Source: Neptuniibacter victor
Lineage (GTDB): Bacteria > Pseudomonadota > Gammaproteobacteria > Pseudomonadales > Balneatricaceae
DNA: 64,000 nt
Assembly: GCA_027943745.1 (NCBI GenBank)
Contig: AP025763.1
Coordinates: 3,888,147 to 3,952,146, forward strand
Reading direction: 5' to 3'
Part shown: positions 49,282 to 59,779 of the stretch, in pieces
Layout of the letters: each line of letters starts with the position of its first letter
Numbering within the stretch: the first letter of the stretch is position 1
Translations under genes and position numbers: made by a program
The notes under the pieces: model-generated
What the model was told of the DNA's origin: nothing
The model's input: only the letters and a program-made list of their open reading frames with translations
The model's database searches: none

Positions 49282-49839
49282 ATGACAAACCAAAACAAAC
49301 AGCATAAATTGATAATTTTAGACAGAGATGGCGTTATCAATTATGACTCAGATGAGTATGTTAAAAGCATAAGCGAATGGATGCCGTTGCCAAAAAGCAT
49401 AGAAGCAATAGCAAAACTATCTAAAGCGGGTTACACAATTTTTGTAGCGACAAACCAATCAGGTCTAGCAAGAAACTTCTTCACTATTGACACACTCAAC
49501 GCGATGCATTCAAAGATGAACAATCTAGTTGAAGAGGCCGGCGGCAAAATAGAGGCGATTAAGTATTGCCCACACGGCCCAAACGACAACTGCGATTGCA
49601 GGAAACCACTGCCTGGTATGTTTGAGCAGATCGCTGAAGACTTGGGAATTGATGACCTGAAAGGAAGTTACACAGTGGGAGACAGCGCACGCGATCTGTA
49701 CGCAGGCTACCAGTTGCAAAGCAATCCGATATTGGTCAGGACAGGCAAAGGACTTCGGACAATTGCGAAAGGTGACATGCCATCCAACACAGTTATTTAC
49801 GATGACTTGATGGCATTCGCTGAGTCACTCCTGAAGTAA
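49282..49839 (+). CDS. gmhB: D-glycero-D-manno-heptose 1,7-bisphosphate phosphatase
   Basis: 185 residues of the HAD superfamily. The nucleophile motif is LIILDRDGVINYDS (Asp14, Asp16), motif II VATNQSG and the acid motif VGDSARDLYAG. A structural zinc site, CPHGPNDNCDCRKP, is the GmhB hallmark. It dephosphorylates heptose-1,7-bisphosphate for lipopolysaccharide core synthesis. It is bracketed by two parS sites and, as in Pseudomonas, sits by glyS, but here it is separated from gyrB by about 7.5 kb of other genes. Confidence 0.94.
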   Translation: MTNQNKQHKLIILDRDGVINYDSDEYVKSISEWMPLPKSIEAIAKLSKAGYTIFVATNQSGLARNFFTIDTLNAMHSKMNNLVEEAGGKIEAIKYCPHGPNDNCDCRKPLPGMFEQIAEDLGIDDLKGSYTVGDSARDLYAGYQLQSNPILVRTGKGLRTIAKGDMPSNTVIYDDLMAFAESLLK

Positions 49840-49851
49840 AAGCAACAGTAT

Positions 49852-49867
49852 TGTTTCACGTGAAACA
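49852..49867. promoter_or_regulatory. parS site 2 (ParB-binding), perfect
   Basis: TGTTTCACGTGAAACA equals the 16-base parS consensus exactly. It lies 13 bases after the gmhB stop and 590 bases from the first copy, so the pair could nucleate a single ParB complex. Confidence 0.95.
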
Positions 49868-50185
49868 CCCCCTCTATACCCCATAGAGGGCTCCCATCCC
49901 AAACGACTCATAACAGCAACAACCCTTACAACAGCATCGAAATATATTGATTTTTGAAAGAAGTGTTATGGCCATCCGAAAAATAAATAAGAAGCTACAA
50001 GTAAAATTGAAGAGACCACGATGTACTGCACTGCTGCTTAAAACAGAAGATGTTCGCTACTAGAGATAAATACAAAGAAATATACCCCCTAAGACAGATA
50101 GGATTTCTAACAGAAAAGGATAATATTAGGCAGGCTAATATTAAAAACACCGAGGCCAAGATTGAAGAAAGACACAACCAAGGCG
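49868..50185. other. Gene-free gap after gmhB
   Basis: The 318 bases after the second parS are AT-rich. I see no RNA gene or terminator. A 31-codon frame at 49968 lacks a convincing ribosome site, and a longer frame from 50050 runs across the next gene in another phase. Nothing is called here. Confidence 0.5.
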
Positions 50186-50431
50186 ATGGAGGATTTGATT
50201 GCAGAGATACGATTAGTTATCCCTTTCGACACACCAATAGAAAAGCTATGCAACGGCCCATGCACCGGTTGCGCGAAAAAACTTTTGGAGTTTCTTGATA
50301 TGGAACTAATAGATTGTGAAAGAGCTCTGAAAGATGGTGAAAAACCAGGATTGGGTGATATTGATAAGTTAGCGAAAACGGCAAAGAAGATTTTTCAAGT
50401 GCTCAAAAAAAACAACCTCATCGAAGACTAA
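50186..50431 (+). CDS. Small conserved-looking protein with Cys cluster
   Basis: 81 residues from the ATG at 50186, preceded by AAGG; a TTG at 50162 would add eight. The sequence has an EDLIAEIRLVIPFDTPIEKL start, a Cys cluster CNGPCTGCAKKLLEFLD, and a helical C-terminal half. The CxxxCxxC spacing suggests metal binding, zinc or an iron-sulfur cluster; that is inference. I think I have seen similar proteins in related marine gammaproteobacteria but cannot name the family. It has no operon partner; the next gene converges on it. Confidence 0.65.
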   Translation: MEDLIAEIRLVIPFDTPIEKLCNGPCTGCAKKLLEFLDMELIDCERALKDGEKPGLGDIDKLAKTAKKIFQVLKKNNLIED

Positions 50432-50482
50432 AACTGGCCAAATAATGCTTTAGGCTCAGCTCTAAATTAAGAAGAAAGCCAT

Positions 50483-51295
50483 TCAATTTTCAATTTTAAA
50501 ATCAGCCGGCGCATCAATATAGCGCTGCTTCATTAGTGACTCTTTAAGTAAATTTTGTCCATTAAGCTCATCGCGCCGCAATAAGCTAACAAAAGCACGA
50601 TCCAATTTGGCCGTTAAATCGCGCTTATCCTTCCTAACCCAGATCGCCACATTTTTGGTCAAAAGGGGGTGATAACTGTAACGAGCATCCTTCTCAATTT
50701 TGTCGATATACCAACTAAAATCTTCGCCGCCCCACAGCAAAGGCGCACGTCCTCTGGTAAACATTTTAATAGAGGTAGGGATGTCTCGAGCAACAGAAAG
50801 GTTAACTTTTTTATCTGTAGCCCATTGGTTCAAACGTGGATAAAAACTATAAGGTGAGCGCATACCATTAACGATAATTAACGAATGGCCAAGTAATGCA
50901 TTCGGAACCGAAGGGGTTTCTCCTTCGGGCAGTGAAGAGAACAAACCTGCCGACCAAGGCGAGTGCCACAAACTTAGTTGGCAACAATCATTAAACTGCC
51001 CAAGATCTAGTGTAATCAGTGCATCCACTTTTCCATTACGAATCTCTTTATAAACACGAGCGAGGGGTGCCACTCTAAACTCACAACGAAGCCCAGCCTC
51101 TGCACAAAGATATTTAACCGTTTCACCCATCGTACCGGAGAACTCACCACCTTCAGCAGTATGAAGCAAGGGAGGGAAAGGAAAGCTACCAATAACGAGA
51201 TCCGGTTTGCTGTCATTTTCGCTTGCCACAAGATAAGAACTAGCAAACAAAAGCAGAGAGATCGAACTCAACGCACGTAGATTAATACGATTCAC
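50483..51295 (-). CDS. Periplasmic solute-binding protein, family 3-like
   Basis: 270 residues from the GTG at 51295, which has AAAGGA five bases upstream; an ATG at 51316 has none. The signal peptide is about 1-27 (ALSSISLLLFASSYLVASE). The mature protein has the LVIGSFPFPPLLHTAEGGEF, TVKYLCAEAGLRCEF and VYKEIRNGKVDALITLDLG segments of bacterial family 3 binding proteins. There are no permease or ATPase genes alongside. It is the fourth binding protein in the window apart from ZnuA. The ligand is unknown. Confidence 0.82.
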   Translation of the reverse strand: MNRINLRALSSISLLLFASSYLVASENDSKPDLVIGSFPFPPLLHTAEGGEFSGTMGETVKYLCAEAGLRCEFRVAPLARVYKEIRNGKVDALITLDLGQFNDCCQLSLWHSPWSAGLFSSLPEGETPSVPNALLGHSLIIVNGMRSPYSFYPRLNQWATDKKVNLSVARDIPTSIKMFTRGRAPLLWGGEDFSWYIDKIEKDARYSYHPLLTKNVAIWVRKDKRDLTAKLDRAFVSLLRRDELNGQNLLKESLMKQRYIDAPADFKIEN

Positions 51296-51316
51296 AGGTA
51301 TCCTTTCATAAATCAC

Positions 51317-51669
51317 AAAACAGATTATTAGTTAATAATGTCTATTAATTGACTATAGAACTAGCCCTGCAAGTTGTCTAACAATCCTCACTCTAACCGA
51401 ACACTAACCGTAAACAAAGCACAGCCAAACACCCCTAAACAGAAGTCTTCTAACGCGCTTTAATAGACGAAAAAGTTACCGAATAAAAGATATCGAAGAC
51501 CGGCTAAACAGCGCTCAAAAGACTACAGAGAAAGCCACGTAAAACCTAAAACTTTGTAGTAATCCTATTCATCTTAATTCGAATTTATTTCACTAGGATA
51601 AAAGGCCGTATTACTGAAAAATGATGCTTCACTTGCTACCAGCAATTCGCGTTGTTCATGGGTCACTCA
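51317..51669. other. Gene-free gap between binding protein and MetR-like gene
   Basis: The 353 bases between the divergent binding-protein and LysR genes are AT-rich and hold both promoters. I find no MetR consensus (TGAA-N5-TTCA with correct spacing), no terminator and no open frame with a ribosome site. Confidence 0.5.
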
Positions 51670-52563
51670 ATGATTGAAAGGGCACACTTAAAAATACTTC
51701 GAGAAATTAACCGTCAAGGCTCAGTCACCGCAGCGGCAGATAAACTGTGCCTCACACAATCAGCCCTCAGTCACACTATTCGAAAACTAGAAGGTTTAAT
51801 TGGTTGTGAACTGTGGGAGAAAAGAGGGCGAAAAGTTCACCTCACCCAAGCAGGAAACTTTTTACTCGAAGAAGCGGAACGCATACTGCCACAACTTGAG
51901 CGAATCGACACAAAGCTTAAAGAGTTTGCAAATCATGAACTCGGCACACTGAATATAGGTATGGAGTGTCACCCTTGTTACCAATGGCTCACTCGGGTTT
52001 CAGGCGCTTACCTCGGGTGCCATCAAGGTATAGATCTGGATGTTAAACAACGTTTCCAGTTTGGTGGGATTGCCGCACTTTGTAATCAGGAGATAGATAT
52101 TCTAGTAACGCCCGATCCTATCTCCATAAAAGCCATTCACTTTGAACCCGTTTTTCCCTATGAACTCATGCTCGTGGTGAGTGATCAGAGCCCATTAGCT
52201 AGCGCCGATATTATCCAGCCCAACGATTTAAGGGAAGAAACCCTAATAACCTACCCAGTGGAACCTGAGCGACTAGATATCTTCCAACAGTTTCTCATAC
52301 CGGCTAAGTGCCGCCCGAAGAAACACAAAACCCTAGAAACAACCGAGATGATTTTACAAATGGTTGCAGTTGATAGAGGAGTAACCATCATGCCTAATTG
52401 GCTCGTCAGCGAGCAGATACAAACCTTGCCCATCAGACAGATAAGACTAGGAGAAGAGGGGATACATAAAAAAATACATCTAGGCACCCGTTCCTGCGAC
52501 AACCAAAAAGGACATATCCAAGCGTTTATCGATTTAGCAAAACAGCAAGTAGCTCAAGCGTAA
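51670..52563 (+). CDS. metR: LysR-family regulator, MetR-like
   Basis: 297 residues from the ATG at 51670; in-frame starts also exist at 51658 and 51652. The N-terminus MIERAHLKILREI and the helix-turn-helix SVTAAADKLCLTQSALSHTI resemble E. coli MetR, as do GMECHPCYQWL (MetR IECHSCIQWL) and YPVEPERLDIFQQFL (MetR YPVQRSRLDVWRHFL). MetR activates methionine-synthesis genes with homocysteine as co-inducer. Here the mesD-mesX pair lies 1.4-3.4 kb downstream. The assignment as MetR is from sequence similarity seen by eye; no operator was found. Confidence 0.8.
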   Translation: MIERAHLKILREINRQGSVTAAADKLCLTQSALSHTIRKLEGLIGCELWEKRGRKVHLTQAGNFLLEEAERILPQLERIDTKLKEFANHELGTLNIGMECHPCYQWLTRVSGAYLGCHQGIDLDVKQRFQFGGIAALCNQEIDILVTPDPISIKAIHFEPVFPYELMLVVSDQSPLASADIIQPNDLREETLITYPVEPERLDIFQQFLIPAKCRPKKHKTLETTEMILQMVAVDRGVTIMPNWLVSEQIQTLPIRQIRLGEEGIHKKIHLGTRSCDNQKGHIQAFIDLAKQQVAQA

Positions 52564-52907
52564 ATTAAGCGACTGATCAAAAGGCACAACCTATAGAAAT
52601 TAAGGTAAGCGACCAACTAAAAGCTACTATGACCTATCACCTCCTTTGCTTTAGATTATCCATCGGGTAATGTTTTAGATCCTTAAATGATATGTGCGCT
52701 TAGTGGCATCAAGCTATGCCCATCAAACTAGGCACCATCAACTAGGCACCATCAAATAAATACCACTAAATAAGCACTATCAAATAAGTACAAGAAACTA
52801 AGCGCCATCTAACTGTGCAATCCCATATACAAATCATTACAGAACATGCTTAATGATGATGGCCTATCGATTGGCCCATTACTTAAAAATAAGAAAGAAA
52901 AGAGTCT
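52564..52907. other. Gap with degenerate short tandem repeats
   Basis: From about 52709 to 52823 the sequence repeats an imperfect unit of roughly 15-17 bases (GGCACCATCAACTA, then AATAAATACCACTA, AATAAGCACTATCA, AATAAGTAC and so on). The first two copies are nearly identical; later ones decay. The rest of the 344-base gap has no gene I can support. Confidence 0.6.
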
Positions 52908-53804
52908 ATGATTGGTTCGATTAAAAACGTCGCTATTACAGGCGGAACACATGGAAATGAGTTAACAGGGGTTCACCTTGTTAAGCATTGGTCAAAAAGT
53001 CCGGAAGAAGTTAGCCGTGGTAGCTTTGAAACCGAACTTCACTTAGCTAACCCAAAAGCGAATGCCGAGGTTCGCCGTTATATCGACCATGATCTAAATC
53101 GGCAATTTAACCTTAAGGATCTGAACAACCCAGACCTACAAGGTTATGAACAGCAACAAGCCAAATCATTAAACGCCTTGCTTGGTCCGAAAGAAGAGCC
53201 CAGAGTCGATTTTATTCTTGATCTACATACGACAACGGCAAATATGGGGATGTCCTTAATCATCAACACAGATGATCCCCTTGTGGTTGGAATGGCGTTT
53301 TACATAAAGCAGAAGATGCCACAGGCAACTCTATTCTTTAATCCAAGTGATCGAATTAAGGATAACTTTCTGACATCCCTAGGACGCTTAAACGGCTTTC
53401 TCATTGAAGTAGGGCCGATCGCTCAAGGCTTGCTTAATTACCAAGTCTACAAAGATACTCATACAGCGGTGATGCATGCGCTAGATTATCTTGAGCAAAG
53501 AAACACGGGGCAGGTGATTGATTTACCAACCCAGATGGATGGCTATCAATTTATGGAGAAAGTCGCTTTACCAGAAGGTTCTGAAGGTGAGATTACCGCC
53601 ATGATTCACCCGAACCTCCAAAATAAAGATTATCAGGCGATTAAACCGGGTGATCCATTATTTATGACGCTAGGAGGTGAGACCATTGTTTATGAAGGAA
53701 CCTCAACCGTGTATGGCGCATTTATCAATGAAGCCGCTTACTATGATCAGCATGTAGGTCTAAGCTTTATGGAGAAGGTTAATATAAAACTCACTGACGA
53801 CTGA
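52908..53804 (+). CDS. Aspartoacylase-type zinc deacylase
   Basis: 298 residues of the aspartoacylase / succinylglutamate desuccinylase (AstE/AspA) family. The zinc ligands are in ITGGTHGNE, the substrate-binding YIDHDLNRQF and the metal/catalytic LDLHTTTANMGMSL; the catalytic Glu is in GFLIEVGPIAQGLL. It hydrolyses an N-acyl amino acid such as N-acetyl-aspartate; exact substrate unknown. It is cytosolic (no signal peptide). It reads toward mesD with a shared terminator between. Its relation to methionine metabolism is unclear. Confidence 0.88.
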   Translation: MIGSIKNVAITGGTHGNELTGVHLVKHWSKSPEEVSRGSFETELHLANPKANAEVRRYIDHDLNRQFNLKDLNNPDLQGYEQQQAKSLNALLGPKEEPRVDFILDLHTTTANMGMSLIINTDDPLVVGMAFYIKQKMPQATLFFNPSDRIKDNFLTSLGRLNGFLIEVGPIAQGLLNYQVYKDTHTAVMHALDYLEQRNTGQVIDLPTQMDGYQFMEKVALPEGSEGEITAMIHPNLQNKDYQAIKPGDPLFMTLGGETIVYEGTSTVYGAFINEAAYYDQHVGLSFMEKVNIKLTDD

Positions 53805-53844
53805 TGACCAGTGACAGTAACCAATGACAATTAATAGCCACAAC

Positions 53845-53876
53845 AAAAAGCCCCTGCATCACTGCAAGGGCTTTTT
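53845..53876. terminator. Bidirectional terminator between aspartoacylase and mesD
   Basis: AAAAAGCCCCTGCA (53845-53858) pairs with TGCAAGGGCTTTTT (53863-53876) with one mismatch and a four-base loop. T-runs exist on both strands, so it can end both convergent units. Confidence 0.88.
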
Positions 53877-53951
53877 GGTTAATAACCCTTTAACTGAACG
53901 TTCCACTAAACCCTTCACCTAACATTGTCACCTAATTGCTTCTGCAAAATG

Positions 53952-54980
53952 CTAAGCTGAAAGTTCCCTTCGAACGATCGCTGCACCTGCCTGCAAAGCA
54001 CTTAACTTACCCCGTGCGACATCGCGAGATAGGGGAGCCATACCACAGTTAGTACAAGGGTAAAGCTTATCCGCATCTACATACTTAAGTGCCTGACGTA
54101 ATGTCGCGGCCACTTCCTCAGGTGTTTCAACCAGATCTGTCGCGACATCAATGGCACCCACCATCACCTTTTTTCCACAGATAAGCTCAAGAAGTTCGAT
54201 GGGTACCTGAGAGTTATGACACTCGAGTGAGATAATATCGATACTAGATTTTTGCAGCTTAGGAAAAACCGCTTCGTATTGACGCCACTCGGTGCCAAGG
54301 CTCTTTTTCCAATCAGTATTGGCTTTAATCCCATAGCCATAACAAATATGCACAGCCGTTTCGCACTGAAGACCTTCAATCGCTCTCTCTAAACAGGCAA
54401 TGCCCCATTCATTCACGTCCTCAAAAAAGACATTAAACGCAGGCTCATCAAATTGAATAATATCCACGCCCGCCGCTTCAAGCTCTTTAGCTTCTTCGTT
54501 TAACGCTTTGGCGAACTCCCAGGCCAACTTCTTACGGCTTTTGTAATGATCATCGTAGAGCGTATCAACCATTGTCATAGGGCCGGGTAGCGCCCATTTA
54601 ATTGGCTGATCCGTTTGTTGGCGTAAGAACTTCGCATCCTCAACAAACACCGATTTACTGCGGCTGATAGGAGCAAATACTGTAGGAACACTGGCATCAT
54701 AGCGATCGCGAATTCTAACGGTTTTACGGTTTTCAAAATCCACACCATTCAGATGCTCAATAAACGTTGTCACAAAATGCTGCCGTGTTTGTTCACCATC
54801 ACTGACAATATCAATGCCAGCCTGTTGTTGCTCCTGTAGCGACAGACGCAACGCATCTTGCTTGCCTTCAGTTAATTCCCTATCTGTTAGTTTCCATGGG
54901 GACCAAAGCGTCTCAGGCTGTGCTAGCCAGACAGGCTTAGGCAAACTGCCAGCGGTTGAAGTCGGTAATAGTGTTTTCAT
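53952..54980 (-). CDS. mesD: Core-MetE methionine synthase, MesD type
   Basis: 342 residues, matching only the C-terminal catalytic half of MetE. The start TSTAGSLPKPVWLAQP, the catalytic-face segments WALPGPMTMVDTLYDD and DIIQFDEPAFNVFFEDV, and the zinc-ligand regions AVHICYGYG, ECHNSQVPI and YPCTNCGMAPLSRDVARGK are visible. Full-length MetE (about 750 residues) has an extra N-terminal folate-binding half that this protein lacks. Such core-MetE proteins are folate-independent; the subgroup found beside DUF1852 has been called MesD and needs the DUF1852 protein MesX and oxygen. Its start is 30 bases after mesX, in one unit. The methyl donor is not certain. Confidence 0.82.
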   Translation of the reverse strand: MKTLLPTSTAGSLPKPVWLAQPETLWSPWKLTDRELTEGKQDALRLSLQEQQQAGIDIVSDGEQTRQHFVTTFIEHLNGVDFENRKTVRIRDRYDASVPTVFAPISRSKSVFVEDAKFLRQQTDQPIKWALPGPMTMVDTLYDDHYKSRKKLAWEFAKALNEEAKELEAAGVDIIQFDEPAFNVFFEDVNEWGIACLERAIEGLQCETAVHICYGYGIKANTDWKKSLGTEWRQYEAVFPKLQKSSIDIISLECHNSQVPIELLELICGKKVMVGAIDVATDLVETPEEVAATLRQALKYVDADKLYPCTNCGMAPLSRDVARGKLSALQAGAAIVRRELSA

Positions 54981-55010
54981 AATGAATACTGTTAAGAATC
55001 CCGTAAATAA

Positions 55011-55985
55011 TTAAGCGTAATTAGCAGACCACTGCTCGAGGAGCGTTTGGTAGGGCTTGATAAAATACTCCTCAGCAAACTTCCCCTGCTTAATAGCAAG
55101 CGTGCTTCGCTCTTCTCGGTCGTAAACGATTTGAGTTAGCGAATGATCCGAGTTAGTGAGGTTCGGCTGATAACACTTTCCAGCGGCCGCATTAGCGTTA
55201 TAAATTTCAGGCCTATATATTTTTTGGAACGTTTCCATCGTGCTGATGGTACTTATCAGTTCCAGATTCGTGTAATCATTCAGCAGGTCGCCAAAGAAGT
55301 AGAAAGCCAAAGGCGCTGCGCTATTGGCAGGCATAAAATAGCGAACCTGCAATCCCATTTTTTTAAAGTATTGCTCAGTCAAAGAGGGCGCATCTGGCTG
55401 ATACTCAAAGCCCAAAACAGGGTGGTGGTTTTCTGTTTGCCGATAAATTTTGCTATCTGAAACACTGAGACAGATAACCGGCAGTTTTTTGAAGTGCTGC
55501 TTGTAAGTGTGTGAATTTACGAAAGACTGGAAAAGCTTTCCATGGAGATCACCAAAACCATCTGGGATACTAAACCTTGGCTGATCCTTATTATGCTCCC
55601 GCAGTAAGACACTGAAATCATAATCTCTCACGTATGATGAGAAGTTATTGCCGACAATACCTTCAACGCTTTCGTTGGTTTTATGATCAAGAACATTCGT
55701 TTTCAATATCTCAATCGATGGAAAAGCAGAGCCACTACCTTCAACATCTATATCAACAGAAATGATTTCCAGCTCAACCGAATAACGGTCGCCATTGGGA
55801 TTATCCCAATGGGCTAACGCATTGAAACGATTATCGATCATCATCAAGGCAGCGCGTAAGTTCTGTTCACGACATTCACCTCTCGCCAAGTTAGCGAAGT
55901 TGGTCGTAATACGCGTACTGTCTGAAGGCTGATAATGTTCATCAAAGCCCATACTCTTAATAGCAAAAATAAAATCGTTACTCAT
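55011..55985 (-). CDS. mesX: DUF1852 protein, MesX (partner of MesD)
   Basis: 324 residues. The pattern SNDFIFAIKSMGFDEHYQPS, NFANLARGECREQNLR and MMIDNRFNALAHWDNPNGDR is that of DUF1852, known from work on folate-independent methionine synthases as MesX, required with MesD. There is no signal peptide or membrane segment. I cannot recognise a fold. A GAGAT box precedes the ATG. It is first in the mesX-mesD unit and lies 30 bases from the mesD start. The role is probably to supply or process the methyl donor, or to act with oxygen, but the chemistry is not established to my knowledge. Confidence 0.85.
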   Translation of the reverse strand: MSNDFIFAIKSMGFDEHYQPSDSTRITTNFANLARGECREQNLRAALMMIDNRFNALAHWDNPNGDRYSVELEIISVDIDVEGSGSAFPSIEILKTNVLDHKTNESVEGIVGNNFSSYVRDYDFSVLLREHNKDQPRFSIPDGFGDLHGKLFQSFVNSHTYKQHFKKLPVICLSVSDSKIYRQTENHHPVLGFEYQPDAPSLTEQYFKKMGLQVRYFMPANSAAPLAFYFFGDLLNDYTNLELISTISTMETFQKIYRPEIYNANAAAGKCYQPNLTNSDHSLTQIVYDREERSTLAIKQGKFAEEYFIKPYQTLLEQWSANYA

Positions 55986-56664
55986 GTTGATCTCTTATCC
56001 GTTTTTTCCGAGATAAAACCGGTATTAGTTCCGTGCTCTCTAAAGCTTGGAACAGAGTAGGTTTCTAACGCCATGAATAAAAATGGTTAAATTTCATTGG
56101 TCCATGAACAGAAGTCATCAATTGAGTGATGATAGATTTGATTACAGGTTATCGAACGTAAACAAGAAAATGGTTCAGCCAGAGAGTGATAATTGATGGC
56201 AAGGGAAGTGAGCGGCTAAAAATGAAAGATAAGAGTGATTTCAACAAATTATAGAAGAAATTCGACCTCACCAAACGCCTTCTAAGCAATTTAAATCGAC
56301 TAGACAATCCATAAGTCCAGATAAAAAAGCTCTCGCTATAATGCAGTACAGGCTAATACAAGTCATATTCGAAGATGAATTTTAATATCAGAGTTCAATA
56401 TGTCCGTTGTGAGATAAGTGAGCATTACCAAACGAATCACTATCGGCTGATGAGATATAAAATGAACGAGTGTAATTAAAACTGTTCAACAGCCAAACCT
56501 CGCTTAAAGCGAATTTCGTTTCTCATAAATAATGAAATAAAAAATATTCTAAGGAAGGGGGGGCATTTTGATCACTCATACCTGGAAGGCAAAAATTTTA
56601 TTAGCGATGAAACAAAGGAAGAAGCAGTCAGGTAGTAACGACTACAATGTGCCATTAGAGGACA
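55986..56664. other. Long AT-rich gene-poor gap
   Basis: 679 bases upstream of mesX with no gene I can support. The part next to mesX must hold its promoter. TGAACAGAAGTCA at 56105-56117 faintly resembles a MetR box but departs from the TTCA half. Near 56551 an AAGGAAGGGGGG run precedes a 50-codon TTG frame (56568-56720) that crosses into the next gene's antisense. The composition and lack of long frames suggest decayed or acquired DNA. Confidence 0.5.
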
Positions 56665-57081
56665 TCATTCAATACAAAGCTTCTTTTCAAAACTTAGAAA
56701 ATTGCTTTCACTTCCTATGAACATCACATGATATTCATAATCGTTTGTATGGTAGAGCGAGAGGATATTATCGTAATAACTCTTCAGTAAAATATTGGAA
56801 GCGCAGGAGCTCGTGAATTCAGGCTCAGAATAAGAGCCATAGTTAGCATCTACTTTGTGAGAGTCGATGATTGGACCAATAATAATCTCCCCCGAGCATT
56901 CAGATGCCTTACATGATCTATCGATGACAATACTTACAACTCCCCTAGAGTCCTTGTGAGATTCATAAGGATTTATGAATTCGCCTTCTTTAAACTCTAT
57001 TTGTTTACCAAAGATACTGATACTTCCCGAAGATACAGGCCCGCTAAGCAGTACTAGCAAAATAGTAAGTAAAATTCTCAT
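56665..57081 (-). CDS. Secreted hypothetical protein
   Basis: 138 residues with a signal peptide of about 18 (RILLTILLVLLSGPVSSG). The mature part has three to four cysteines (RSCKASECSGE and SSCASN, LCIE at the end) that could form disulfides, and is beta-rich. I do not recognise the family. It lies alone in a gene-poor AT-rich stretch between mesX and gyrB, separated from gyrB by a terminator, and could be recently acquired. A low-complexity start and modest length make it a weaker call than its neighbours. Confidence 0.55.
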   Translation of the reverse strand: MRILLTILLVLLSGPVSSGSISIFGKQIEFKEGEFINPYESHKDSRGVVSIVIDRSCKASECSGEIIIGPIIDSHKVDANYGSYSEPEFTSSCASNILLKSYYDNILSLYHTNDYEYHVMFIGSESNFLSFEKKLCIE

Positions 57082-57267
57082 CGTTACTACCTTTGTATCT
57101 CACAAAATAAATAGAGTTGTTTTTAGCCAGAGGGGCTACAACTAGCTTGTTACAGGTATCAACTTAATACGAGTTGCATGAATAGTACACTTAACGGAAA
57201 TTAGAGTTAATGTCAGGTGTGTGTCGATAACTGACACTTATCCCAGAACCAAAAACTATGCCTCAAC

Positions 57268-57295
57268 AAAAAAGCAGCCATTCGGCTGCTTTTTT
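57268..57295. terminator. Terminator after gyrB
   Basis: AAAAAAGCAGCC (57268-57279) and GGCTGCTTTTTT (57284-57295) form a 12-base stem with a four-base loop and T-runs on both strands. It ends the dnaA-dnaN-recF-gyrB unit on the minus strand. Confidence 0.9.
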
Positions 57296-57319
57296 ATTAC
57301 GTAAGTGAATACTTACAAA

Positions 57320-59758
<2,439 letters not shown>

Positions 59759-59779
59759 CTAACGCATCCAAACAACTAG

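Noticed and set aside
49968-50063. 31-codon basic frame after the second parS
   Set aside because: Short, only a weak purine run upstream, and no neighbour or motif to support it.
50050-50298. 82-codon plus-strand frame after gmhB
   Set aside because: It crosses the better-supported Cys-cluster gene in a different phase, lacks a ribosome site, and its translation is low in hydrophobic residues.
51590-51640. TGAA...TTCA pair upstream of the MetR-like gene
   Set aside because: The half-sites are nine bases apart instead of the five needed for a MetR box.
52709-52823. Short repeats as a CRISPR array
   Set aside because: The units are contiguous and degenerate, with no spacers of constant length and no cas genes in the window.
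56105-56117. TGAACAGAAGTCA as a MetR operator before mesX
   Set aside because: The right half is GTCA rather than TTCA and the centre does not match; too weak to call without a binding test or conservation.
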